A stretch of 52,381 nucleotides of DNA from a virus: IMG/VR virus record IMGVR_UViG_3300015242_000254, positions 1 to 52,381 of that record; one strand, written 5' to 3'. The notes beneath the pieces were generated by a model, which searched no databases, was not told where the DNA came from, and saw only the letters and a program-made list of their open reading frames with translations. A program made the position numbers and the translations under genes. This document shows positions 40,563-50,400 of the stretch, piece by piece. How positions within the stretch are numbered: position 1 is the first letter of the stretch; the number at the start of each line of letters is the position of its first letter.

Positions 40563-41405
40563 GTGCTGAAGCTTCCCGATCTGCCACCGCACGTGCAGAT
40601 GGTCGCCGACGAGGACAACGATCGGCTGATCACCAGCTTCTCGCTGCCCCGTCGACTGGACCAGTGCCCGACGTGCCACGGCGCCAAGCAGTTCCTCTTC
40701 TACGACGACATGCGCAAGCCGATCGATGAGCGCGAGGTCGTCCACTGGGAGTGCGCCTGCTACGAGCAGATCGTGCTGCAGCGTTACTTCCTCAACCACG
40801 GGATCGGCAGCGCCTACGCCCAGCTGTGGTGGGCTGACGCCGAGGGCGTCGACAACGCCTCCCAGGCGGCCGGTGCGGCCTACGCGAAGGACCTCGTCCG
40901 CAACGTCGACAGCGGCATCGGGCTCTACCTGCACGGGACGCACGGCAACGGCAAGAGCATGCTCGCCAGCCTGCTGCTCAAGATGGCACTCAAGACCGGC
41001 GTCGATGGCTACTGGATCACGCTCACCGAACTGCTCTCCCACTACCAAGAAACCTGGCGGGACAAGGGCTACCGGCAGTGGTTCGACCGGCGGATGCGCA
41101 ACGCGACCATGCTCGTGGTCGACGACATGGGACGCGAGTACGACGGACGCACCACGGCTGCCTCCACGATCGACACCATCTTCCGGACCAGAGCCCAGCA
41201 CGGGATGACCACGGTGATCACCACCAACCTGTCGGAGGACCAGTTCACCCAGCGCTACACCAAGGGCGTGACCTCGTTGGTCGAGGAGACCTGCGACCGC
41301 ATCCAGCTGACCGGCCCTGACTGGCGTTCGCTGCTGCGCGAGCGCAAGAAGATCGAACGCGACCTGCGTATCGACCGGCCGTTCACCTTCGGGACCTCGC
41401 GATGA
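40563..41405 (+). CDS. DnaC/IstB-like AAA+ helicase loader with zinc ribbon
   Basis: 280 residues from GTG 40563. The N-terminal zinc ribbon is CPTCHGAKQF ... WECAC. The AAA+ core has GTHGNGKSM (Walker A), ATMLVVDDMG (Walker B), TTVITTNLS (sensor 1) and a C-terminal DRIQLTG with arginine finger candidates. This is the layout of DnaC/DnaI-type loaders, and the DnaB helicase gene overlaps its end by four bases, supporting a working pair. Confidence 0.87.
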   Translation: MLKLPDLPPHVQMVADEDNDRLITSFSLPRRLDQCPTCHGAKQFLFYDDMRKPIDEREVVHWECACYEQIVLQRYFLNHGIGSAYAQLWWADAEGVDNASQAAGAAYAKDLVRNVDSGIGLYLHGTHGNGKSMLASLLLKMALKTGVDGYWITLTELLSHYQETWRDKGYRQWFDRRMRNATMLVVDDMGREYDGRTTAASTIDTIFRTRAQHGMTTVITTNLSEDQFTQRYTKGVTSLVEETCDRIQLTGPDWRSLLRERKKIERDLRIDRPFTFGTSR

Positions 41406-42739
41406 AGTACTCGGAGTCCGTACTCGCCGCGCATCTCACCAACGCCGACTCGTTGGACATCCTTGCCCGCGAGGGCTTCCTCTCCGAGCGCTCGCTCGAC
41501 GTCATTCCGACCGAGCTGCTGCGCACCCTGGTCACCTGGTCATTGGCCCGTTTCTTCGAGTCTGGTCGCAAGGTGGCGCCGTCCAAGACGGCGATCATCG
41601 AGAGCTTCGGGGACAAGATGGAGGCGCTCGGGATCGTCATCGACGACGACACCGAGACCGACACCGTGCAGTGGGCCATCGCCGACCTGCGTAGCTTCCA
41701 TCTACACCTGAAGGCCAGCGAGTGGTCCCAGCGTTTCGCGACCAACATCTACGACGCCGAGCCCGAGAAGCGCATCTCCGTCGCCCAGAACGACGCTCAG
41801 GAGCTGGAGCGGCTCATCGCGACCGCCCGCTCGCGCCGTAACGAGATGACCGGTCTGGAGGGGGTGGACGACGCGATCTTCCGGATGAAGGAACGTCAGT
41901 CGCTCGGTCAGCAGACCATGGGCCTGACCTTCGGCATGCCGCTGCTCGACCAGCACCTGTTCGGGGTGCACCCGGGTGAGATCTGCACCGTGGCCGGAGG
42001 GCCCGGCACCGGCAAGAGCTGGCTGGCCGGGTGGGTCGCCAACCATGAGTTCCGGTGCGGGCGCAAGCCGCTGTTGGTCACCCTGGAGAACGACGCCTTC
42101 ATGACCTTCGACCGGCTGGTGTGCATGGCTGCCGGGATCGACTACGAGTACTGGCAGCGCGGGCAGGTCCACGAAGGCCACATGATCCGGGTGGAGGCCT
42201 ACCGGGCCGAGATGGCCGCCAGCAAGCATCAGCCGGTCGTGGTGCAGCTCAGCCCCGAGGAGAGCACCCCGACGGCCATCGTGCGACGCGCCTCGATGGA
42301 AGACGCTGACTCGCTGATCGTGGACCAGCTTTCCTTCGTACGCCCGGACGCGAACAGCCGATCGGTGAAGCGCAACGAGCAGCTGGCAGACATCATGCGG
42401 TCCTTCGCGACCTTGATCAAACACGAGTACTCGCTCCCGCTCATCCTGCTCAGCCAGATCAACCGCGAGGGTGTGACCGCCGCCCGCAAGACCGGCCGCT
42501 ACTTCAAGGAGCATCTCGCCGAGGGAAGCTGGATCGAGCAGTCCTCCGACGTGGTGCTCGCGCTGTTCCAGTCAGACGTGATGGCCGAGATGGAGCATGC
42601 CCAGATCCAGCAGCTGAAGGGTCGTCGTACCGGCATCCGACACTTCGACACGATCTGGCGCCCCTACGTCGGCGACGTGCGGCTGCTGCGCGAGGTCACC
42701 CTGTCCGAGACACCGGCGCCCGAGGGGAAGGCCGCATGA
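41402..42739 (+). CDS. DnaB-like replicative helicase
   Basis: 445 residues, ATGA overlap with the loader. N-terminal helical domain (1-150), a linker, then the RecA-type core: VAGGPGTGKSWLAG (H1), LLVTLEND (H1a, glutamate), SLIVDQLSFV (H2), LILLSQINREG (H3) and SDVVLALFQ (H4). The conserved layout marks a hexameric 5'-3' helicase. H3 includes glutamine as sensor. It should work with the primase encoded two genes on. Confidence 0.88.
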   Translation: MKYSESVLAAHLTNADSLDILAREGFLSERSLDVIPTELLRTLVTWSLARFFESGRKVAPSKTAIIESFGDKMEALGIVIDDDTETDTVQWAIADLRSFHLHLKASEWSQRFATNIYDAEPEKRISVAQNDAQELERLIATARSRRNEMTGLEGVDDAIFRMKERQSLGQQTMGLTFGMPLLDQHLFGVHPGEICTVAGGPGTGKSWLAGWVANHEFRCGRKPLLVTLENDAFMTFDRLVCMAAGIDYEYWQRGQVHEGHMIRVEAYRAEMAASKHQPVVVQLSPEESTPTAIVRRASMEDADSLIVDQLSFVRPDANSRSVKRNEQLADIMRSFATLIKHEYSLPLILLSQINREGVTAARKTGRYFKEHLAEGSWIEQSSDVVLALFQSDVMAEMEHAQIQQLKGRRTGIRHFDTIWRPYVGDVRLLREVTLSETPAPEGKAA

Positions 42740-42996
42740 ACTGGGAGGAGCGGATGGCTGGCCAGGCGCGGGCCAGGGAAGACGCCAGGCTGAAGGACGA
42801 ACGAGGGCGACCGGAGGACGACCCGCATTACGGCCACCACTCGCACCTGCGCGGGACCATGGTCAGCTGCTCGTGCGGCGAGCCCTATGGCATCACCTCG
42901 GTGGTCATATCCGAGGGCTACGACCCGGACGTGATCGTCTGCCACATCTGCGGCGCGCAGGGCTACGCCGGACTCCCGTGGGACGAGGACGCATGA
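42736..42996 (+). CDS. Small zinc-ribbon protein
   Basis: 86 residues; ATGA overlap with the helicase. A very charged N-terminus (WEERMAGQARAREDARLKDERG) precedes a zinc ribbon CSCGEPYG ... CHICGAQG. Wedged between helicase and primase by four-base overlaps, it is likely a replisome accessory or a detached primase zinc module. Function is inferred. Confidence 0.6.
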   Translation: MNWEERMAGQARAREDARLKDERGRPEDDPHYGHHSHLRGTMVSCSCGEPYGITSVVISEGYDPDVIVCHICGAQGYAGLPWDEDA

Positions 42997-44090
42997 CGAC
43001 CTTCACCTACGGGTTGCTGCCGGACGAGCTGAAACGTGAGCTGTGCGTCCAGCTCCTGACCGAGTTCGGGATCAGCGACTACGTCGAGACGACCAAGGGC
43101 GAGCTGCGGCATCGGTGCACTGTTCCGCTGGCCGGGCACACCGATCATGACTCGGTCACCGCGTCGCTGAACTACAAGAAGCTGACTTTCAACTGCTTCG
43201 TGTGCCAGAACGCGGGCGGCATCCTGTGGTGGATCGCGGTCAACCGCAAGGAGACCACCGAGGAGTCACGCGCGTGGCTGCACAAGACCTCCGGTGTCGG
43301 CGACGTCCTCGACAAGGATCTGTTCCTGCGGCTGCTCGATCAGCTGTTCTTCCCGCCCAAGCTGGAGACCACGCCGATGCCCAGCTACGGCGAGCAGACT
43401 CTCGCCCAGTGGTCGCACGAGCGCTGGGGCATGTTCCATCCCTATCTCACCGAGCCGTGGGAGCCGAACAACCAGGGCGGCCGGGAGTGCCCGGAGAAGA
43501 CCCTGCATCGCTACGAGATCGGCTACTGCGATCACGACGACGACTGGCGCTACTACCAGCGCATCATCATCCCCTTGCGCTGGAAGGGAAAACTCGTCGG
43601 CTGGCAGGCGCGCAAGCTCTCCCAGGACGATGACCCGGACCCGACCAAGTACAAGAACTCCCCGGAAGCACCGCGTGATCGCATCCTCTACGGAGACCTC
43701 GATCAGCGTGACCTGATCGTGGTCGAGAGCCCGCTGTCGGTGCTGCGCCACGACCACCACCTGCCGATCGTGGCCACCCTCGGGGCCAACGTCACCGACA
43801 TGCAGGTGCAGCTGATGCACGGCTACCGCCGGGTGATCCTCTGGTTCGACCCGGACAAGGGCGGCTGGGGCGCCTTGCAGGGCACCAAGAACTCACCCGG
43901 GCTGATCGAGCGGCTGAAGAACTACGTCGAGCTGGCGGTCGTGCCCAACACCTGGTCCAAGACCGACGCGGCCGATCTCACCGACGAGGAAGCCGAAGAA
44001 GAGGTCGAGCGCGCGGTGCCGTTCGTCTTGTGGAAGAGGCCAGAGCCAGACACCCTGATCCCCTACCGTCGCAGAGGAGCACTGCATTGA
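42993..44090 (+). CDS. DnaG-type DNA primase (TOPRIM)
   Basis: 365 residues from ATG 42993. A zinc-binding N-terminus of the CHC2 kind (RHRCTVPLAGHTDHDS ... FNCFVCQ), then RNA polymerase-like core with IIIPLRWKGKLVGWQAR and TOPRIM motifs LIVVESPLSVLR (catalytic Glu) and ILWFDPDKGG (metal-binding Asp). It is shorter than bacterial DnaG (about 600) and lacks the helicase-binding C-domain. It ends over the TTG start of the next gene. Confidence 0.83.
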   Translation: MTTFTYGLLPDELKRELCVQLLTEFGISDYVETTKGELRHRCTVPLAGHTDHDSVTASLNYKKLTFNCFVCQNAGGILWWIAVNRKETTEESRAWLHKTSGVGDVLDKDLFLRLLDQLFFPPKLETTPMPSYGEQTLAQWSHERWGMFHPYLTEPWEPNNQGGRECPEKTLHRYEIGYCDHDDDWRYYQRIIIPLRWKGKLVGWQARKLSQDDDPDPTKYKNSPEAPRDRILYGDLDQRDLIVVESPLSVLRHDHHLPIVATLGANVTDMQVQLMHGYRRVILWFDPDKGGWGALQGTKNSPGLIERLKNYVELAVVPNTWSKTDAADLTDEEAEEEVERAVPFVLWKRPEPDTLIPYRRRGALH

Positions 44091-44596
44091 AGAAGATCAA
44101 GCCCATCAAGGGAGGTCGTCGGTGGGCGTTCATGCTGCGCGAGGACATCATGGATGCCGTTGAACCAGAGAAGGTCTACCTGCGCCGACTGCGGATTGTG
44201 CAGACGCCGTGGTTCGCGTGCTATCTGCACCGCATCTACCTGCCGGACCGCGATCGACACCCGCATGATCATCCGTGGCCGTTCCTGAGTCTCATCCTGC
44301 GCGGCGGCTACGACGAGACGATCTACTACACCGACGAAATCACCAACTCGCTGTTGATGAGCGACAAGGTCGTCTTCGCTCGCGATCGTCAGTGGCGCGT
44401 CGGCAGCATCCATTCGTTCCGCACCACCTGGGCGCACCAGATCACCATGATCAGGCCCGGCACGATCAGCTTGGTGGTCACCGGCCGTCGCTGCCGACAG
44501 TGGGGTTTCTGGGTCGAGGATGGCAAGTGGATCCCCTGGCCCGAGTACAACGCGGTGAAGCACGATCAGACCGAGCTTGATCCCTTCGAGGTGTGA
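44087..44596 (+). CDS. Cupin-fold protein
   Basis: 169 residues from TTG 44087, chosen because GAGGAG precedes it and it overlaps the primase stop. Signature RHPHDHPWPFLSLILRGGYDE and later IHSFRTTWAHQ, IRPGTISLVVTG give the two cupin motifs, with His residues able to hold a metal. Similar small cupins occur in many phages with unknown substrate. It does not look like part of the replisome by sequence. Confidence 0.68.
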   Translation: MKKIKPIKGGRRWAFMLREDIMDAVEPEKVYLRRLRIVQTPWFACYLHRIYLPDRDRHPHDHPWPFLSLILRGGYDETIYYTDEITNSLLMSDKVVFARDRQWRVGSIHSFRTTWAHQITMIRPGTISLVVTGRRCRQWGFWVEDGKWIPWPEYNAVKHDQTELDPFEV

Positions 44597-44606
44597 GGAG
44601 ACACCG

Positions 44607-44759
44607 ATGGGTTTCTCGAAGTACGGCTCCGGAGACGGCGAGGTATTGCCGCCCGAGCCCACAGACGACGGCCTGACCAAACAGGCCGCCAAGCAGGCCA
44701 CGGACGATCCGTGGACCGATGATGACCAGCGCGAGCTGGAGAAGGAGAGCCAGAAATGA
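44607..44759 (+). CDS. Short acidic peptide
   Basis: 50 residues from ATG 44607 behind GAGGAGA. Highly polar and acidic (DDPWTDDDQRELEKESQK). No fold predicted by eye. Supported by spacing, ribosome site and ATGA overlap with the next gene. Confidence 0.5.
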   Translation: MGFSKYGSGDGEVLPPEPTDDGLTKQAAKQATDDPWTDDDQRELEKESQK

Positions 44760-45151
44760 GCTTCAAGCTCATCACCACGATCGTCACCGACTCCGAGGAA
44801 GCGGCCAAGGCGCTGCGAGACAAGATCTCGGAGATCGTCGCGGAGGCCGAGCAGCGCATCCACGACATCGCGCACACCATCCACGAGGCTCTCCCGGGTG
44901 TGCAGGCGCAGGCCGACGAGGCGATCGATGAGGCGAAGGCCGCAGCAGACAAGGCGGCGCAGGAAGCCGCTGACGTGGCTGCCAACGTCGAGAATCGCAC
45001 CTCGGGCGTCGCAGACCACGACGTGACCTCTCCGGGTGGCGTGGAGGGCCTCAGCGGCCCGCAGCCGCCCGTCTCGGTCGAAGGCAACGTCTCCTTCAAC
45101 GCTCCGGTGAGCGAGGGCACGCTGCAGGCTGAGGGGCACGTGAGTGGGTAA
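44756..45151 (+). CDS. Ala-rich coiled-coil protein
   Basis: 131 residues. Residues 10-85 form one long amphipathic helix (SEEAAKALRDKISEIVAEAEQRIHD ... EAIDEAKAAADKAAQEAADVAANVEN, in segments) with heptad spacing. A Gly/Pro hinge and a short beta tail (VSVEGNVSFNAPVSEGTLQAEG) follow. It could oligomerise as a scaffold or membrane-peripheral rod. No family recognised. Confidence 0.58.
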   Translation: MSFKLITTIVTDSEEAAKALRDKISEIVAEAEQRIHDIAHTIHEALPGVQAQADEAIDEAKAAADKAAQEAADVAANVENRTSGVADHDVTSPGGVEGLSGPQPPVSVEGNVSFNAPVSEGTLQAEGHVSG

Positions 45152-45485
45152 TCCCCTCGTCCCCGGGCATGAGCTGTTCCCGGGCTTCCTGCCGCCTCCA
45201 CTTCCCGGGGTCGGCGAGAGCGTGCACTACGTCGCGCGCGGGTCGGCCGACGGCGTCTATCCCATGGTGTGCCGGGCGGCCATCGTCACCCAGGTGACCG
45301 ATGCATCGGCCGTCCCGGGCACGGCCTACGACGAGGTCGACCCCGAGACGCTCGGTCTGGCCGTGCTCAACCCCACCGGGTTGTTCTTCCACGAGCGCGT
45401 CAAGCACGTCGAGGAAGAGATGGCCGGAGGGTGCTGGCACTACCTGGATGGTTGGCTGCATCAGCCGGAGAACGTCGAACGATGA
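45144..45485 (+). CDS. Small hypothetical protein (beta-barrel-like)
   Basis: 113 residues from GTG 45144, overlapping the coiled-coil gene by eight bases. The pattern SVHYVARGSADGVYPMVCRAAIVTQV ... LAVLNPTGLFFHERVKHVEEE ... CWHYLDGW is common in short actinophage proteins of unknown role and suggests a small SH3-like barrel. Ends with ATGA into the next gene. Confidence 0.58.
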   Translation: MGNPLVPGHELFPGFLPPPLPGVGESVHYVARGSADGVYPMVCRAAIVTQVTDASAVPGTAYDEVDPETLGLAVLNPTGLFFHERVKHVEEEMAGGCWHYLDGWLHQPENVER

Positions 45486-47452
45486 CCGGTACCGGCACCT
45501 ACCGCCTGATGGACGTCAGCGACGTCCTGGACAACCTCGGAGACCGCAACCATGGTCTGCGACCGGCCAGGATCGTGCAGCTGTCTGACGGGCAGTCGGT
45601 GCCGGACCGGATCTTCCAGGCCGCGACCGGGCCGACCACGTTCTCCACCTGCACCGAGCTGATACCCGCGTCCATCCAGCCGATCTTCGACGTCAACAGC
45701 TACTACCGCGACCTCGGATTCGACTGGCCGTACAAGGACATCACCCGGGGCATGCTGCGCGAGGCCTACACGCGCCTCGGCGGCCAGGGGAACGAACGAC
45801 TGACCTACTGCCTCCGGCAGCTGCTCGACAAGCAACTACGGCCGCTCTACGACGCCTACCCGCCCGGCTGGCCCATGGACGACATGTACACCTGGCGGCT
45901 GATCAAGGAAGTCGCCGCTCAGTGGGCCAGCGAGCAGAGCGCAGAGACCGGCGAGCTGATCACCGGGCAGGACTTCCTACGGTCGCTCGGCTTCGACCGG
46001 CTCGCCGACGACGAGCCCGAAGACGAGGAGGAGATGCCTGAGGCCGTGCAGGTGTTTCTGGCCAACTCCTGGCCCTACGGCTACTACCTGTTGCACTCCC
46101 GTCGCTACGACGACGTCACGTTGTCGGAGTGGCAGTCCATCATCATCTCAGCCTGCGCGCACGAGGGCTTGTCACTTCAACTGGCTCTCGGGTACGTTGG
46201 CCGCACTGAGCAAACCTGGGCTATATACAACTACAACAATGACTTAGTCATATTCGTAAATGAAAATCAACAGCCCACCAATGCAATTGCTCAAGAGATC
46301 GCTACCGAATTGCGAACCCGAAAGGACCCGCAGCCAATGAGCGCACCCACGACCGAAGAGTCCACCATCAGCACAGCCTCCGCCTTCCGGCGGGGAGGTG
46401 CCCAGGCAGCAGAGCGTCAGCAGGCAGAAGCCGCAGCGCGCAAAGCCGCCCGAGGCAGCACCGACTACCTGTCCTCGCTGCTGAAGAAGCACAACGACAC
46501 GGTGATCATCCGGTTCGTGATCGACGAGCCGGACTGGATCGAGGTCATGCAGCACAGCTTCCTCAAGACCAAGGCCGCTCCCGCCGACAAGCCCGCCGAT
46601 GCCAACTGGCCGGACAAGATGGGCGCCGTCTGCCGCAAGACCGAGCGTGAGGACGGCGAGCCGTTCTACCCCGAGTGCTTCATCTGCGACCACATGAAGG
46701 GCTCCAACGGCAAGCGTCCGGCCCGTGGCTTGCGGATGTGGGCTATCGCGGTGATCCGCAAGGAGGTCATCGGCACACCCGAGATGGCAGCCGAGGGCAA
46801 GATCCCCACCGATCGGGTCGGCCAGCGCGTAGGCCTCACCGATGACACCGTCGAGGTCGACGAGGTCAAGGACGGCAAGGTCACCGGCAACAAGATCAAG
46901 CGCAAGCGCTACGTCATCGTCAACTACGCGCTGAAGAACTTCTTCACGCAGTTCGTGCAGTTCAGCAAGATCTACGGCACCGCGCTCGACCGCGACTACA
47001 TGATCACGCGGCAGGGCGAGGAGACCGAGAGCACCTACCAGGCCGTGCCGATGGACATCATCCAGAAGCCGATCCTGGATGCCGACGGTGCCCCCACCGG
47101 CGAGCGCGAGCCGTTCGACCTGCGCAACCCGAAGTACGCCGACGCCTACTCTGACCACGGAATCGACTTGGCGAAGATCGTCATGGACCGGATGAGCGAC
47201 CGCTTCTACGAGCGGTTCTTCGACTCCCGCGTCACCGTCCCGTGGTCCTCGGACGACGACGACAGCACCCCAGCCGCCGCGTCCTCCTCATCGAGCACGG
47301 CCGCATCGAGCGAGCCCAGCACCGTCACCGAGCCCGCTCCCGGGCCCGTCTCGGACAAGCTGAAGGCCATGCGTGACAAGCTCGTCGAGGACAACAAGGG
47401 TCGAACCGAGGGCGCCAGCTCTGGCGCGACCACCATGTACGACTTCTCGTAG
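45482..47452 (+). CDS. Long frame: J-domain-like protein running in frame into a possible ssDNA-binding protein
   Basis: 656 residues, ATGA overlap at the start, no internal stop. Part one (1-285) has SYYRDLGFDWPYKDITRGMLREAYTRLGGQGNERLTYCLRQLLDKQLRPLYD, read in segments, which recalls a J-like helical hairpin, then an acidic patch (DDEPEDEEEMPE). From about 46190 to 46320 the DNA is AT-rich and codon bias weakens (TWAIYNYNNDLVIFVNENQQ). Part two (286-656) looks like an independent gene with its own start, see the next entry. Either a true fusion or two products from one frame. Confidence 0.58.
   Translation: MTGTGTYRLMDVSDVLDNLGDRNHGLRPARIVQLSDGQSVPDRIFQAATGPTTFSTCTELIPASIQPIFDVNSYYRDLGFDWPYKDITRGMLREAYTRLGGQGNERLTYCLRQLLDKQLRPLYDAYPPGWPMDDMYTWRLIKEVAAQWASEQSAETGELITGQDFLRSLGFDRLADDEPEDEEEMPEAVQVFLANSWPYGYYLLHSRRYDDVTLSEWQSIIISACAHEGLSLQLALGYVGRTEQTWAIYNYNNDLVIFVNENQQPTNAIAQEIATELRTRKDPQPMSAPTTEESTISTASAFRRGGAQAAERQQAEAAARKAARGSTDYLSSLLKKHNDTVIIRFVIDEPDWIEVMQHSFLKTKAAPADKPADANWPDKMGAVCRKTEREDGEPFYPECFICDHMKGSNGKRPARGLRMWAIAVIRKEVIGTPEMAAEGKIPTDRVGQRVGLTDDTVEVDEVKDGKVTGNKIKRKRYVIVNYALKNFFTQFVQFSKIYGTALDRDYMITRQGEETESTYQAVPMDIIQKPILDADGAPTGEREPFDLRNPKYADAYSDHGIDLAKIVMDRMSDRFYERFFDSRVTVPWSSDDDDSTPAAASSSSSTAASSEPSTVTEPAPGPVSDKLKAMRDKLVEDNKGRTEGASSGATTMYDFS
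46337..47452 (+). CDS. Possible phage ssDNA-binding protein (internal start)
   Basis: 371 residues from ATG 46337, with AAAGGA ten bases upstream. Basic Ala/Gln-rich N-terminus (FRRGGAQAAERQQAEAAARKAARG), a core with IIRFVIDEPDWIEVMQHSFL, zinc-type cysteines (AVCRKTE ... YPECFICDHM), WAIAVIRKEVIG and YVIVNYALKNFFTQF strands, then an acidic, Ser-rich flexible tail ending TTMYDFS. A core with zinc plus a disordered acidic tail is the layout of phage ssDNA-binding proteins, and the polymerase gene follows. The family assignment is tentative. Confidence 0.5.
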   Translation: MSAPTTEESTISTASAFRRGGAQAAERQQAEAAARKAARGSTDYLSSLLKKHNDTVIIRFVIDEPDWIEVMQHSFLKTKAAPADKPADANWPDKMGAVCRKTEREDGEPFYPECFICDHMKGSNGKRPARGLRMWAIAVIRKEVIGTPEMAAEGKIPTDRVGQRVGLTDDTVEVDEVKDGKVTGNKIKRKRYVIVNYALKNFFTQFVQFSKIYGTALDRDYMITRQGEETESTYQAVPMDIIQKPILDADGAPTGEREPFDLRNPKYADAYSDHGIDLAKIVMDRMSDRFYERFFDSRVTVPWSSDDDDSTPAAASSSSSTAASSEPSTVTEPAPGPVSDKLKAMRDKLVEDNKGRTEGASSGATTMYDFS

Positions 47453-47482
47453 CCTGCAACGCTCCATCCCCGGAGAAGTCAC

Positions 47483-50400
47483 GTGTACAAGCTCATTCAG
47501 CAGTACGCGGAGCACGGCCACTGGGAGGACCCGGACGGTCAGGTCCTCCCAGTACCGTCGCTTGTCGAGGACATCAACGGCGAGCGCCTCATCCTCGTCG
47601 CCAACCTGGTACCCACCCAGGCCTGGATCGATGCCTCGGCCAGCGGCGCAGACGGCCTGCTCCGAGTGCTCGGTGCCCCGCTCGCCTACTGCCATGCCAC
47701 CACGTTCACCAGCTACCGACGCGAGAACTCCTTCGCCGCCGCCTTCGAGCTGCCCGAGCCTCGATGGTTGAAGCTCGAAGTGGCCGGGCTGGTCGCGGAG
47801 ATGACCGATCGCGACTACGCCGTGTCTGCCACCAGCAACCCCTTCGTCCACCTGCACACGCACAGCGAGTTCAGCCAGCTCGACGGTCTGTCGGTCATGG
47901 ACGAGATCATGAAGGCAGTCGCTGAGGACGGCCAGAATGCCGTCGCGATCACCGACCACGGCAACTGCGCAGGACATCCCGCGCTGCAGAAGGCGGCCAA
48001 CCTGGCCGGGGTTAAGCCGATCTTCGGCATCGAGGCCTACTTCGTCGACGACCGCGCCGTGCACGAGGACCAGCACGACTACCGACACCTGGTGCTGTGG
48101 GCCATGGATGACGCCGGTCTGCGTAACCTCTGGGCACTGTCCACCGAGGGCTACCGCGACCCGGGCTGGTACGGCAAGCCCCGTATCGACTGGGACACCC
48201 TGCAGCGTCTCAACGGCGGCCTGGCGGCCTCTACCGCCTGCCTCGGCGGTCCACTGCTGGAGCCCTACCTCGCCGGGAACGAACAGCTCGCGCTGGCCAA
48301 CCTCGCCCGGCTGGCGGACATTTTCGACGACCGGCTGTTCATCGAGATCCACGCCAACCACCTCGACGACCAGAAGCGCGGCAACGCGTGGCTGATCGAA
48401 GTTGCGCGCAAGTACAACGTGCCGATGCTGGCAGCCGTGGACAGTCACTACGCCGAGGCCAAGGACAAGGAACACCACCACGCCTGGTTGGCCATGCAGA
48501 CCAACAAGGACGTCGACGACGACAGCGAGCTGTTCGGCGGCAACCAGGACTACCACCTGATGGGCGTGGACGAGGTACGTCAGAAGCTCGCTTACCTGCC
48601 CGTCGACGTGGTGGACGAGGCGATCAACAACACCGGCATCCTCGCCTCGCTATGTACGGCCGAGATCAGGCCCAAGATCGTCATGCCGGTGTTCTCCAAG
48701 CCGACCGAGGACCACCCGGATCCGATCCAGCACGACGTCGAGCGCTTCGTGGACGGAGCGCTGGCCAACTGGCAGAGCCGCATCGTCGAGCGCGGCATCG
48801 ACGAGACCATCGCCGAGAAGGACGTCACCTACGAGTGCGGCCTGATGGTCGAGAAGGGCTTCCCGGGCTACTACCTGATGACCGCCGACCTCGTCACCTG
48901 GGCGAAGTCGCAGGGGATCCTGGTTGGCCCGGGGCGCGGGTCCGGCGCCGCCAGCCGGATGGCCTACCTGCATCGCATCACCGAAGTCGACCCGATCGGC
49001 GCGGACCTGCTGCTCGACCGGTTCATGACCAAGGGCCGCAAGAGCCTGCCGGACTTCGACCTCGACTTCCCCACCAGCAAGTCGGACGTCATGACCCACT
49101 ACGCCCGCGATCGGTATGGCGAAGAGCACGTCGCGCAGGTCGGCACTCACATGCGGGTGAAGAACAAGAGCGCGTTCAAGGACGTATATCGAGCCATCCA
49201 GTCGCGGCTGCCCGGAGACAGCTTCACCCTCCTCGCGCAGATCAGCAAGATCATCGACGAGGCGGAGAGTTCTACAGCCGGGCTGGGTTTGTCGTGGGAG
49301 GATCTGTTCGCACAGGTCGGTGACCTCCTGGAGCCCTACCGGGAGAAGATCCCTGAGGTGTTTGAGCTGGCGGAGGTCTTCCGAGGTCGGTTGAAGAACT
49401 ATGGTCGTCACGCGGCCGGGATCATCATCGACCCAGACAACAATCTCCTCGACGAGCTGCCTATGCGGCGCGGTGAGGAGGGTGGGTTGATGGTCACCCA
49501 GTTCGACATGGACGCACTGGAATACCTGGGGAAGATCAAGTTTGATCTCCTGAAGCTGCGTAACCTCGACACCATCCAAGCTGCTATCGACCTGATCAAG
49601 GAGACCACCGGCGACGTCATCGACATCTACGGCTGGGTGGACGAGTACAACGACCCGGAGGTCTACGCGGACCTGGCAGCCGGATGGACGCTCGGGGTGT
49701 TCCAGATCGAGACGTCGCTCGGCACCCGCACCACCAAGCTGATCCAGCCGCGCAATCTCTCCGAACTGTCTGACGTCATCACCCTCGGCCGACCGGGCCC
49801 GATGCGCTCGGGGTTGGACAAGCTTTACTTGCGCCGCCGCTCGGGTGAGGAGGCAGTAGCCTTCGACGACCCGCGTCTGGAGGAGGTGCTGGCCAAGACC
49901 TACGGCGTGATGCTGTACCAGGAAGACATCATGGCCGTCTGCATGGTGCTCGCCGGGTACGACTCGGACGAGGCCGACCACGTCCGCAAGATCCTCGGCA
50001 AGAAGAAGGTCGAGCTGGTCGAGGCCGAGGGCATCAAGTTCGTGCAGCGCGCGGTGGAGAACAACACCGACCGCCAAGTGGCTGAAGAGATCTGGTCCCA
50101 GATGGGCGAGTTCGCCAAGTACTCGTTCAACCGGGCCCACGCCTACAGCTACGCCACGCTGGCCTATTGGACAGCCTGGCTGAAGACCCACTACCCGCGT
50201 GAGTACCTCACCGCGTCCATGGCCACCATCGACAAGGACCGCATCCCGCAGTTCGTCACCGAAGCCCGGCGACTGGGCTACGAAGTGCTGCCGCCAGACA
50301 TCAACACCTCCGGCAAGGGCTTCACCGCCGACGGGCTCATCGTGCGTTACGGGCTGGAGAGCGTCAGCCGCGTTGGTGCCATCGCAGCCCAGGCCATCCT

